Notes under the pieces: model-generated
What the model was told of the DNA's origin: nothing
Seen by the model: only the letters and a program-made list of their open reading frames with translations
Databases searched by the model: none
Position numbers and translations under genes: made by a program
Assembly: GCA_003224815.1 (NCBI GenBank)
Contig: QHZW01000110.1
Coordinates: 1-34,543 of the forward strand
Origin: Acidobacteriota bacterium
GTDB lineage: Bacteria; Acidobacteriota; Terriglobia; Terriglobales; Acidobacteriaceae
Length of the DNA stretch: 34,543 nt
Reading direction: 5' to 3'
Part shown: positions 1 through 8,838 of the stretch, piece after piece
Numbering within the stretch: the first letter of the stretch is position 1
Layout: the number at the start of each line of letters is the position of its first letter

Positions 1-1169
1 ACAGTTGCGGTAAGCCGCGCGTCGAAGAATTCTTCCACTCGCGTGAGGATTTCCGGCGCAGTCTTCGAATCGTAAATTGCCTTCCGCAACGCAGCTCCGC
101 CCGGCACTCCGTGCGTGAACCACGACGCAAACTGCTTCATCTTTCCCGTCGCGTCCGGCAGCTCTTCTTCGATCAACATACGAAAATAGGTTCTGATCAT
201 CTCGTAACGATCGGTTTCGGAAGGTTCGTCGTAGGGGGTCGTCGAGCTTCGCTCGACCGGACGGGCGAGCGCGCCCGTCCCGACATGGCCTGTGCCCATA
301 TCGCTAATCCCCAGTTGGCCCGTGCCCACACGGTCTGCGCCGTGCCAGTCACAATACTGCTCAATCTGTCTGAATATCCAAGGATTTGCTGGGGCTGTGC
401 GGCCAATCATCACGGCATCGCATCGCGTTGCCGCAACCATCGCGCATGCGTCTTCCGGCGTTCGAATATCGCCATTGCCGATCACCGGAATTTTGACGGC
501 ATCTTTCACCGCCGCGATCCATTCCCAACGCGCATTGCCGCTATAACCCTGCTCGCGAGTGCGGGCGTGAAGGGCGACTGCGCTGAGCCCACAGTCCTCC
601 GCCATCTTCGCCAGTTCCATGCAGACGATCTCTTCGTCATTCCATCCGGCTCGGAACTTCACGGTGAAGGGAATCGTCACCGCTTTTCGCACCGCCTCAA
701 AAATTCCGCCGATACGTGGCAGATCACGGAGCAGGCCCGATCCGCCGTTACATTTCACAACCTTCTTTGCGGGACATCCGAGATTCAAGTCCACCAGATC
801 GAAACCGAGGTCTTCGACTATGCGCGCGGCATCCGCCATCACTTGCGGATCACTCCCAAACAACTGGGCCGAAATCGGGTGCTCGTCTTCGTAAAAATGT
901 AGGTAGCGTTTGGCCTTCTGATCTTTCGCGCGCAGGACGCCGTCAGCGGACGTAAACTCCGTCATGATCAGTCCGCATCCCCCAAGATTCCGAATGAAGC
1001 GGCGGAAAACCGTGTCGGTAACCCCCGCCATGGGTGCGAGGACCGTCGCGGGCGAAATAACAACTGAGCCAATCTGGAGTGAGGCCGAGACTCGTGTGGC
1101 GCGTGCGCCCTCGCCCGCGAATCCGAGTGCCTGACTAGCGCCGTCCGGATTGTCCCAAAACTTCTTCAC
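1..1169 (-). CDS. dusB: tRNA-dihydrouridine synthase (Dus family), 3' end cut off by window edge
   Basis: Reverse-strand reading from GTG at 1169: MKKFWDNPDGASQ...ATVLAPMAGVTDTVFRRFIRNLGG...DLNLGCPAKKVVKCNGGSGLL...VIGNGDIRTPEDA...MIGRTAPANPWIF...MKQFASWFTHGVPGGAALRKAIY. Absent from the ORF track because the stop lies outside the window. Confidence 0.9.
   Translation of the reverse strand, partial: MKKFWDNPDGASQALGFAGEGARATRVSASLQIGSVVISPATVLAPMAGVTDTVFRRFIRNLGGCGLIMTEFTSADGVLRAKDQKAKRYLHFYEDEHPISAQLFGSDPQVMADAARIVEDLGFDLVDLNLGCPAKKVVKCNGGSGLLRDLPRIGGIFEAVRKAVTIPFTVKFRAGWNDEEIVCMELAKMAEDCGLSAVALHARTREQGYSGNARWEWIAAVKDAVKIPVIGNGDIRTPEDACAMVAATRCDAVMIGRTAPANPWIFRQIEQYCDWHGADRVGTGQLGISDMGTGHVGTGALARPVERSSTTPYDEPSETDRYEMIRTYFRMLIEEELPDATGKMKQFASWFTHGVPGGAALRKAIYDSKTAPEILTRVEEFFDARLTAT
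241..280. repeat. Two adjacent perfect hairpins (REP-like) inside the dus coding sequence
   Basis: gtcgagc-ttc-gctcgac (241-257) and ggacgggcg-agcg-cgcccgtcc (259-280). Confidence 0.75.
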
Positions 1170-1240
1170 TAATCCATTTTAACCGGTCGGGAACTGTCCT
1201 TGAGTGTTGCCCCCGATCAAGTTTGATGCGGGCAGTGAGA

Positions 1241-1480
1241 CTACTGGTCGCTCGCTAACTGCGCGTCCAAGTCTTTCAATGCCGATTCGAGCATCTGGCG
1301 ATGCTTCGGGTTCGAGGCCGCCTCAAGTTGCTGAGCAATGCGCGCCCGGGAGAGCTCAAGACTGCGGCGTTTCTGTTTTTCGGCAACTTGTTCGGGAGTG
1401 AGGCGAGGTCCTCTGGCGACGTTCGCCGTCGCCTCCTCTTGCTGCTGCTCGACCGATTTGCTCTCCCATCCTCGTGCCAA
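1241..1480 (-). CDS. Small conserved hypothetical protein (79 aa)
   Basis: ORF MARGWESKSVEQQQEEATANVARG..., charged and helical, abuts the upstream oxidoreductase ORF (1481-2899). Confidence 0.65.
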   Translation of the reverse strand: MARGWESKSVEQQQEEATANVARGPRLTPEQVAEKQKRRSLELSRARIAQQLEAASNPKHRQMLESALKDLDAQLASDQ

Positions 1481-2899
1481 TTACCCCATCCTCTTCAAGG
1501 CGAGTTTCGCAGCATGATATCCACACATACCGTGCACGCCTCCACCCGGAGGCGTCGAAGACGAACAAATGTAGAGATGCGGATCAGAGGTCGCGTACCC
1601 TCGCCAAGTGGGGCGAAACAGCAGTTGAGAGATTTCCATATCGCCGCCGCTGATATCCCCGCCCACCAGGTTCGCGTCCATGGATTCGAGATCAGCCGGC
1701 GAGAAAGTCCGGCGAGCCAAGACGCAATCGCGAAATCCCGGAGCGAAGCGCTCGATTTGATCTTCGATGGGGTCAAGCATATTCACGGTCGAGCCGTTTG
1801 GCACGTGACAGTAGGCCCACGCTGTATGGCTGCCAGCAGGAGCGCGGCTCGGATCGAACAAACTTGGCTGCACAAATAGAACAAACGGCTTCTCTGAATG
1901 CTGGCCATTCCGGATGGCAGATTCTGAAGCCGCGATTTCTTCGAAGCTCCCGCCCAGGTGCACCGTCGCCGCGCGCGAGCATTCTTTCGATTGCCAAGGG
2001 ACAGGCGCGTTCAACGCAAAATCAACTTTGAAAATGCCGGGACCGCGACGGAACCCGGCCAGCTTGCGTTTGTAGCCATTCGATAAGCGAGTGCCTGCGA
2101 TCTTGAGTAGCTGGCCGGGACCTACATCGCAGAGGATTAGTTCGTAGCTGTTAAGTTGATCGACATTGTCGATTCGACTGGAAGTCTTGACCGCGCCTCC
2201 CAATGAAGTCAGATGCCTGCACAATGCGTCCGTCAGCGACTGCGCCCCGCCGCGAGCGATTGGCCAGCCGACGGCATGAGCAGAAATCGCCATGATCAAA
2301 CCAAATGCGCCGCTCAGCGACTCGTCTAACCTGAGAAACGAATGTGCCGCCATTCCAGCGAACAGCGCGCGTGTTCGCTCGCTCTTGAACTTCCCGGCAA
2401 TGATTTTCGCCGAGAGCAGAGCATTTAGCCCAAAATGTGCCATTAGAACCGGATGTCTCGGAACTCCGACAACCGGCCGCAGCAACTCCGGAGCAAACTC
2501 AGCCCAGCGCGCAACAAACGGTTCCATCAGGTTGCGCCAAGTGTTTCCATCTGCTTCGAGCGCGATACGAGCTTCCGCGAGATCTCGCTCCAGGACTACT
2601 GCGGTTCCATCGTCGAGAGGGTGAGCAAGCGGTGCAGGCGAATGAATCCATTCCAGTCCGTGGTCGCGCAGAGGTAGGGAAGAAAAGAACGGAGATCCCG
2701 CAGCTAGCGGATACACTGCCGATCCGAAATCGTGGCGGAACCCGGGTAGGGTCAATTCCATCGTGCGCACGCCACCGCCAGGGATTGCCTCGGCTTCGAA
2801 CACTTCTACTTGCAATCCGCCCTGCGCAAGCACGATCGCGGCCCCGAGTCCGTTCGGCCCCGATCCCACAACACATGTGCGTTTCCTGTTCCCGTTCAT
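1481..2899 (-). CDS. FAD-dependent oxidoreductase, phytoene dehydrogenase/CrtI-like
   Basis: N-terminal Rossmann motif CVVGSGPNGLGAAIVLAQGGLQVEVFEAEAIPGGGVRT and C-terminal TPPGGGVHGMCGYHAA. Confidence 0.85.
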   Translation of the reverse strand: MNGNRKRTCVVGSGPNGLGAAIVLAQGGLQVEVFEAEAIPGGGVRTMELTLPGFRHDFGSAVYPLAAGSPFFSSLPLRDHGLEWIHSPAPLAHPLDDGTAVVLERDLAEARIALEADGNTWRNLMEPFVARWAEFAPELLRPVVGVPRHPVLMAHFGLNALLSAKIIAGKFKSERTRALFAGMAAHSFLRLDESLSGAFGLIMAISAHAVGWPIARGGAQSLTDALCRHLTSLGGAVKTSSRIDNVDQLNSYELILCDVGPGQLLKIAGTRLSNGYKRKLAGFRRGPGIFKVDFALNAPVPWQSKECSRAATVHLGGSFEEIAASESAIRNGQHSEKPFVLFVQPSLFDPSRAPAGSHTAWAYCHVPNGSTVNMLDPIEDQIERFAPGFRDCVLARRTFSPADLESMDANLVGGDISGGDMEISQLLFRPTWRGYATSDPHLYICSSSTPPGGGVHGMCGYHAAKLALKRMG

Positions 2900-2920
2900 C
2901 TCAACCCGAAGAGATTTTCA

Positions 2921-2952
2921 ATTACCCGATTACAAAATTACGCGATTACAAA
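2921..2952. repeat. Octamer tandem repeat ATTACNNN x4
   Basis: attacccg attacaaa attacgcg attacaaa read directly; equivalent to a 16-mer duplicated with one mismatch. Confidence 0.85.
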
Positions 2953-2957
2953 ATGTC

Positions 2958-4478
2958 TCATTCTCGTGGCGCCAGAGTTGGCCAATCCGTCACTTCAACC
3001 TTGCCATCCGCCTCCATCCGAAGAACTGGCCCATATAATCCCAGCAGTTCGCGCCGCCACCAGTTTCCAGTCGTGCGTTTCTCGTCCATGCTGGTGAACC
3101 AGTACTGCCACAGCATCGCTCGCACTTGTGGCGGAGGCGCACCAGCAAACGGATTTCGCGCGAACAACGCGAGCACATCTTTGTCGTTCGTCAGCAGCCG
3201 CACTTCGGTATTGGTCACGAAGGGGTATTCGCGGTACGAGCCCAGCGACGCAAACCACAAGTTCCAATCAAAGCGTGGCTGATACGGTGCGTAAATTCGC
3301 GGCGCCTCATTTAGCTCTTGTGGCTTGTTGCGGAATTTGTAAGGCGTCCAGGTCACGCCGTCGTTCGACCCTTGAAACTCGATCTCGTAGCGGGCTCGGG
3401 TCATGACCGCGAACAACCCGTACTGATTGGCAATTCGAAATGGTTCCAGCGCTACCACCGGAGACGTGGGCAACGGTATCCGCGCAAACATCCAGATGAG
3501 TTCCGCAGTGGTTGCGTAGAAGATCCACGTCAGTACTACTGCGCTGACGGCGAGGCCGATCGCACGCCAGTGTTGCCGGATTCTCCCAGCGGAGCCTGCC
3601 GTTATTGTGTCCTCTGCAGGTGTCTCCGCCTTTGCTTCGGATGGCGCCGGGACCACTTGCGATTTCCACCTCAGCGGCATGATTCCGGAAAGAAACTTGT
3701 CGTCCAGCAGCAACACCCCGAGTACGAGCACGAGATAGTTCAGGAAAGCATAGTTCGCCGTCAGAATCACGGGGATTTGCCAGATAGTCGCGATGAAGAA
3801 GCAGACAATCCGCCAACGCCGTGGCAAAGACAGCATCCACACGATCCCGAGTTCAAGAACGAAGGTTGCGACAACCGATCCCGCATGGAACCAGTGCGGC
3901 AGATGCTGGGCGTACCAGCCAATCCAGGTTGGCAGCGGGCCATTCTGGTAGTACTCATCCATGGCCGTGAAGTTGCGCCACTGGACATCGTGACTGAGCA
4001 GCTTTACCGCGCCGGATTGAAAGTAGATGCGAAACCACTCCCATTGAAGCAGGAACAAACTTGCGCGCGATGGCGGACTGGCAGCGCCCAACCCTGGCCA
4101 GAATCCCGCGGGAGCGAAGAATAAAGAAATAATCCCGGCTTCGAGCAACATGCCATCCGACTGATAACTTGAAAAGTCCTGCGCGGCGCTGACAAACGAA
4201 AGAAAACAGATGAAACAAACGACCAGCATTCCGCGTGGCCACACATTCACGACCAGCAGCAGGGAAGCGGCCATGCCGATCCAGCACAGGCCCATGAGCA
4301 TATGCGAACTGCTCGAAAACCAAAGCAGAGTAGGCGCATACCACAGCCGTTCCCATCTGCCGAGCGATTCCGCCGCCTGCTGTAGATAGCGGCCCGCCGG
4401 AAGTATTCCATCGGGGCCGATCAGGCCACGAATCTGGAAAAACATCCCATTGATCGCAGATGCGGGAGCGAAACTCAC
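2958..4478 (-). CDS. Lipase maturation factor (LMF1-like) family membrane protein, N-terminally short
   Basis: QIRGLIGPDGILPA near the N-terminus, several hydrophobic segments, and C-terminal YEIEFQGSNDGVTWTPYKFRNKPQELNEAPRIYAPYQPRFDWNLWFASL typical of the family. Confidence 0.75.
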   Translation of the reverse strand: MSFAPASAINGMFFQIRGLIGPDGILPAGRYLQQAAESLGRWERLWYAPTLLWFSSSSHMLMGLCWIGMAASLLLVVNVWPRGMLVVCFICFLSFVSAAQDFSSYQSDGMLLEAGIISLFFAPAGFWPGLGAASPPSRASLFLLQWEWFRIYFQSGAVKLLSHDVQWRNFTAMDEYYQNGPLPTWIGWYAQHLPHWFHAGSVVATFVLELGIVWMLSLPRRWRIVCFFIATIWQIPVILTANYAFLNYLVLVLGVLLLDDKFLSGIMPLRWKSQVVPAPSEAKAETPAEDTITAGSAGRIRQHWRAIGLAVSAVVLTWIFYATTAELIWMFARIPLPTSPVVALEPFRIANQYGLFAVMTRARYEIEFQGSNDGVTWTPYKFRNKPQELNEAPRIYAPYQPRFDWNLWFASLGSYREYPFVTNTEVRLLTNDKDVLALFARNPFAGAPPPQVRAMLWQYWFTSMDEKRTTGNWWRRELLGLYGPVLRMEADGKVEVTDWPTLAPRE

Positions 4479-4579
4479 TGGTAGCGAATTATAGGATGCA
4501 ACGGTCAGGCCCCGCTGCCGGGCTTAAGGTCCGGAAAAGCAGGTCCTCTCTTACAGCAGATATTTCGGCTTGGAACGGC

Positions 4580-4608
4580 TTGCAATAAGGAGTCCGGGCC
4601 TTTAGAAT
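4580..4608 (+). promoter_or_regulatory. Sigma70-type promoter of the rrf2-suf operon
   Basis: TTGCAA (4580-4585), 17 bp spacer, TAGAAT (4603-4608), upstream of ATG 4656. Confidence 0.55.
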
Positions 4609-4615
4609 AAAAGTG

Positions 4616-4629
4616 TACTGATTTAGTCC
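4616..4629. promoter_or_regulatory. Candidate Rrf2/IscR-type operator at the expected transcription start
   Basis: Reverse strand GGACTAAATCAGTA fits the core of the IscR type-1 motif as remembered (GACTRWWWYAGTC) at 12 of 13 positions; it follows the -10 box by 7 bp. Confidence 0.5.
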
Positions 4630-4655
4630 TATTTGCAGGTGGAAGCCGGAACCCC

Positions 4656-5138
4656 ATGATTCGTCTCAGCAAACTCGCTGATTATGGCTTAGTGATCATG
4701 ACCCACGTAGGCCGGAAGCGCAGCGGGACGCTGCATACAGCCCGCGGACTGGCCCTCGAATCTGGACTGCCGGTTCCAACCGTAAGCAAGCTGCTGAAGG
4801 TGCTTTTGCAGAATGGATTTCTGGTTTCAACCCGTGGGACGAAGGGCGGGTACAGCTTGGCGCGGGACGCAAGAGACATATCAGTCGCAGAAATGATCGC
4901 GGCCTTGGAAGGTCCGATTGCGCTCACCGATTGCAGCACTGACATTACCGGTCTCTGCGAGATCGAGCGCGGCTGCCCGGCAAAACACAATCAGCGAATC
5001 ATCAATCAGGTGGTCCGCGGCGCGCTGGAGCGTCTGACCCTCGCTGATCTGGTGCATCCGTTGCGCGTGACGGCCATCAAAACCAGTACTGGTAATTTCA
5101 TTCCGAGTCTCACGTTGACTTCCGGAAGGACGCAATAG
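4656..5138 (+). CDS. Rrf2 family transcriptional regulator (SUF/IscR-like)
   Basis: MIRLSKLADYGLVIMTHVGRK...GTKGGYSLAR... with Cys cluster DCSTDITGLCEIERGCP; directly upstream of sufB. Confidence 0.92.
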   Translation: MIRLSKLADYGLVIMTHVGRKRSGTLHTARGLALESGLPVPTVSKLLKVLLQNGFLVSTRGTKGGYSLARDARDISVAEMIAALEGPIALTDCSTDITGLCEIERGCPAKHNQRIINQVVRGALERLTLADLVHPLRVTAIKTSTGNFIPSLTLTSGRTQ

Positions 5139-5141
5139 CAA

Positions 5142-6599
5142 ATGAGCACAAACGTTGACACAATTCGTGACCTCGCCGAACGCGAGTACAAATGGGGATT
5201 CATCAGCAATATCGAGGAAGACCGTGTCCCCAAAGGCTTGAACGAAGAGACCATTCGCCTGATCTCCGCCAAGAAGCAGGAGCCGGAGTTCATGCTGGAG
5301 TGGCGGCTCAAGGCTTACCGGCACTGGATGTCACTTGAGGCATCACAGGCAGAGCCGAAGTGGGCCAATGTAAAGTACCCGCCCATTAATTATCAGGACA
5401 TCGCTTATTACTCTGCGCCTAAGCAGAAACCGAAGCTCGAGAGCATGGAACAGGTTGATCCGGAGCTGCTGCGCACTTATGAGAAGCTCGGCATTCCGTT
5501 GCAAGAGCAGAAACTTTTCGCCGGAGTAGCTGTAGACGCGGTGTTTGACAGCGTATCCGTGGCGACGACATTTAAGGGCAAGCTTGCGGAGATGGGCATT
5601 ATCTTCTGCTCGTTCTCGGAAGCCGTTCGCAATCATCCTGAACTGGTGCAGAAGTATCTGGGCTCAGTGGTTCCTTACACAGACAACTTTTTCGCAACGC
5701 TCAACTCGGCCGTATTCACTGACGGATCGTTCGTTTATGTTCCGAAGGGCGTGCGCTGTCCTCTGGAACTTTCTACTTATTTCCGCATCAACGCCGCGGA
5801 AACAGGGCAGTTCGAGCGCACGCTGATCGTCGCCGACGAAGGCGCATCGGTCAGTTATCTCGAAGGCTGCACTGCGCCGATCCGCGATGAGAATCAACTG
5901 CACGCGGCAGTCGTAGAACTCGTTGCCCTCGACAACGCCCAGATCAAGTACTCCACCGTGCAGAACTGGTATCCCGGAGACAAGCAGGGTAAAGGCGGAA
6001 TCTACAACTTTGTCACCAAGCGCGGCAGCTGCCGTGGCGTGAATTCCAAGATTTCCTGGACGCAGGTTGAGACCGGCTCGGCGATCACCTGGAAATATCC
6101 CAGCTGCATTCTGCAAGGCGACAACTCTGTCGGCGAGTTCTATTCGGTTGCGCTGACGAATAACTATCAGCAGGCTGACACCGGTACCAAGATGATCCAC
6201 CTTGGCAAGAACACTCGTAGCACGATTGTGTCGAAGGGCATTTCGGCTGGACACGGGCAGAACACGTATCGCGGACAGGTCAAGATTCTGAAAGGCGCGA
6301 CTGGCGCTCGTAATTACACGCAGTGCGATTCGCTCTTGATCGGCGACAAGTGCGGTGCGCATACGTTCCCGTACATTGACGTGCGCAATGCCAGCGCCCG
6401 CATGGAGCACGAAGCTTCCACGTCGAAGATTGGCGAAGACCAAATGTTCTATCTGCGCCAACGCGGTCTTACGGCTGAAGACGCAGTCTCCATGATCGTA
6501 AACGGTTTCTGCAAGCGCGTCTTCCGCGAGCTGCCGATGGAATTTGCTGTCGAAGCCCAGAAGCTGCTCAGCGTGAGCCTTGAAGGCAGCGTCGGATAA
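5142..6599 (+). CDS. sufB: Fe-S cluster assembly protein SufB
   Basis: 485 aa; [64 protein letters not shown]. Confidence 0.98.
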   Translation: MSTNVDTIRDLAEREYKWGFISNIEEDRVPKGLNEETIRLISAKKQEPEFMLEWRLKAYRHWMSLEASQAEPKWANVKYPPINYQDIAYYSAPKQKPKLESMEQVDPELLRTYEKLGIPLQEQKLFAGVAVDAVFDSVSVATTFKGKLAEMGIIFCSFSEAVRNHPELVQKYLGSVVPYTDNFFATLNSAVFTDGSFVYVPKGVRCPLELSTYFRINAAETGQFERTLIVADEGASVSYLEGCTAPIRDENQLHAAVVELVALDNAQIKYSTVQNWYPGDKQGKGGIYNFVTKRGSCRGVNSKISWTQVETGSAITWKYPSCILQGDNSVGEFYSVALTNNYQQADTGTKMIHLGKNTRSTIVSKGISAGHGQNTYRGQVKILKGATGARNYTQCDSLLIGDKCGAHTFPYIDVRNASARMEHEASTSKIGEDQMFYLRQRGLTAEDAVSMIVNGFCKRVFRELPMEFAVEAQKLLSVSLEGSVG

Positions 6600-6609
6600 A
6601 AGTCAAAAT

Positions 6610-6644
6610 CCCTACCCTGTCGCACAGAACGCGACAAGGATGGG
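6610..6644. repeat. Imperfect inverted repeat in the sufB-sufC gap
   Basis: ccctaccctgtcgc-acagaac-gcgacaaggatggg; 11 of 14 arm positions pair. Confidence 0.55.
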
Positions 6645-6674
6645 CACCCGAACATTGAAAAACTGAGAGAGCAA

Positions 6675-7442
6675 ATGAGCTTACTTGAAATCAAAGACCT
6701 GAAAGTGCGGGTCGATAATCACGACATTCTGAAGGGCATCAATCTCACCGTGAATCCGGGTGAAGTGCACTCGATCATGGGCCCGAACGGTTCCGGCAAG
6801 AGCACGCTGGCGCAGGTGCTGGCGCGTCGGGAAGCGTACGCAGTGACCGGCGGCGAAGTGCTGTTCAACGGCAAAGATCTTTTGGCCATGAAGCCTGAAG
6901 AAGCTGCCTGCGAAGGCATCTTTCTAGCATTTCAATATCCGGTCGAAATTCCGGGAATCGGGAACGCATATTTTCTTCGCTCGGCGCTGAACGCGGTCCG
7001 CAAATACCACGGTCAGGATGAGATGGACGCCATGGACTTTCTGCCGCTCTTCCGCGAAAAACTGAAGCTGCTCGACATGGACGAGAAGCTGATGAACCGC
7101 TCTGTAAATGAAGGCTTTTCAGGCGGCGAAAAGAAGCGCAACGAAATTTTGCAGATGGCGGTTCTGCAGCCGCGGCTTGCGATTCTCGATGAAACCGACT
7201 CTGGTCTCGACATCGACGCACTGAAGATCGTCTCCAAAGGCGTGAACGCAATGCGCAGTCCTGATCGGGCAATGATCGTAGTGACCCACTATCAGCGTTT
7301 GCTGAACGAAATCGTGCCTGATTTTGTGCACGTTCTGGCGAATGGACGGATTGTGAAATCCGGCGGGCCGGAACTTGCGCTTGAACTTGAAGAAAAGGGC
7401 TACGCTGAAATCGAAGACACGCGCCAGCCGATGCCGGCATGA
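6675..7442 (+). CDS. sufC: Fe-S cluster assembly ATPase SufC
   Basis: Walker A GPNGSGKST, GFSGGEKKRNEILQM signature, LAILDETDSGLDIDALK. Confidence 0.98.
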   Translation: MSLLEIKDLKVRVDNHDILKGINLTVNPGEVHSIMGPNGSGKSTLAQVLARREAYAVTGGEVLFNGKDLLAMKPEEAACEGIFLAFQYPVEIPGIGNAYFLRSALNAVRKYHGQDEMDAMDFLPLFREKLKLLDMDEKLMNRSVNEGFSGGEKKRNEILQMAVLQPRLAILDETDSGLDIDALKIVSKGVNAMRSPDRAMIVVTHYQRLLNEIVPDFVHVLANGRIVKSGGPELALELEEKGYAEIEDTRQPMPA

Positions 7443-7452
7443 GGAACAAATC

Positions 7453-8838
7453 GTGATTGCAGCAGATGAACAAATAGGGACATACCTCGAGCTGTTCTCG
7501 CAATTCCAGAAACGCGCCCCCGGACACGACGTGCGGTGGCTGCGCGATCTGCGCGAGAGCGCGTTCGCGCGTTTCTGTGAAGTGGGATTTCCAACCACCC
7601 ACAACGAAGACTGGCGCTTTACCAATGTTTCGGCGATTTCGCGCGCCACATTTGAGCTTGCTCCGAAGTCCGCGGTTGCGGCTCGGGATCTGGGGTCCTA
7701 TCGCATCGCGAATGCCGCGTGTCAGCTCGTTTTCGTGAACGGCCACTTTTCCCGTGAACTCTCAAATCTGGGCGATACATCCCCGGGCCTGACCGTCAGC
7801 AGCCTCGGAGAGCAGATCAGTGTCGATCCCGCATCTCTCGAAGCGCACCTTGGGCGATATCTCAACATCCAGCGTGACGCGTTTTCTGCTCTGAACACTG
7901 CCTTTGCCGAAGACGGAGCTTACGTTCACATTCGGCGCGGCACAGTGCTCCTAAATCCGATTTGCTTTCTATTTATTTCGACTGCGAGGGATCGGCCTGT
8001 GATTTCAAGTCCGCGGAATCTGATTGTGGCCGAAAGTGAAACTCAGGCAACCATCGTAGAAGATTATGTTTCGCTCGGCGGAGACGCGACCGCCTTCTGC
8101 AATACCGCCACGGAGCTTTTTGCCGGTGACAACGCCGTCATTTCGCATTACATGATCGAGCGCGAACACCAGGAAGCGTTCAACGTTTCCACGTTGCGCC
8201 TTCAACAGGAAAGAAGCGCGAACATTTCCTCACACTCCGTTCTCCTCGGTGGAGGGCTGGTGCGCAACAACGTTCATCCCGTTCTGGCCGGCGAAGGTTC
8301 CGAATGCCTGATCAATGGCTTGTTCATTGGCAATGGCCACCAGCACCTCGACAACTACATGCTGGTTGAGCATGCCAGCCCGCATTGCGCCAGCCGCCAG
8401 TTCTACAACGGCATCCTGGATGATCGGGCGCACGGCGTCTTTCACGGCCGCATCATCGTTCACAAAGACGCACAGAAGACGGATGCCAAGCAGACCAATC
8501 GCAATCTGCTGCTCTCAGATGACGCTCGCATCGATACCAAGCCTCAGCTTGAAATCTATGCCGACGATGTGAAGTGCACGCATGGGGCGACTATCGGACA
8601 GATCGAAGAAAACGCGCTTTTTTATCTCCGCTCACGCGGCATTGACGAGATTTCAGCCCGCAAGCTGCTTCTGCTCGCGTTCGCGAGTGAATGCCTGGAG
8701 CGGATGGCAGCAAATCCGGCTCGCGATCATGTGGAGCAATTGATCCACGGTCATCTGCTTAAGATCGCGAACTCGACCAAGAACCTGGCCAAACTGACGA
8801 CCGAAGACCGCGATCGCAACTGGGAGGAAATCGGATGA
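7453..8838 (+). CDS. sufD: Fe-S cluster assembly protein SufD
   Basis: NEDWRFTNVS..., QTNRNLLLSDDARIDTKPQLEIYADDVKCTHGATIGQIEENALFYLRSRGI. Start chosen at GTG 7453 behind GAGGAA. Confidence 0.95.
   Translation: MIAADEQIGTYLELFSQFQKRAPGHDVRWLRDLRESAFARFCEVGFPTTHNEDWRFTNVSAISRATFELAPKSAVAARDLGSYRIANAACQLVFVNGHFSRELSNLGDTSPGLTVSSLGEQISVDPASLEAHLGRYLNIQRDAFSALNTAFAEDGAYVHIRRGTVLLNPICFLFISTARDRPVISSPRNLIVAESETQATIVEDYVSLGGDATAFCNTATELFAGDNAVISHYMIEREHQEAFNVSTLRLQQERSANISSHSVLLGGGLVRNNVHPVLAGEGSECLINGLFIGNGHQHLDNYMLVEHASPHCASRQFYNGILDDRAHGVFHGRIIVHKDAQKTDAKQTNRNLLLSDDARIDTKPQLEIYADDVKCTHGATIGQIEENALFYLRSRGIDEISARKLLLLAFASECLERMAANPARDHVEQLIHGHLLKIANSTKNLAKLTTEDRDRNWEEIG

Noticed and set aside
111-902. 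263-aa plus-strand ORF
   Set aside because: Antisense to the Dus gene, whose motifs are clear on the minus strand.
3318-4124. 268-aa plus-strand ORF opposite the LMF-like gene
   Set aside because: Antisense shadow ORF, no recognisable domain, high-GC composition effect.
5664-6461. 265-aa minus ORF opposite sufB
   Set aside because: Shadow of a highly conserved sufB sequence.
6865-7746. 293-aa minus ORF opposite sufC/sufD
   Set aside because: Shadow ORF; no family motif.
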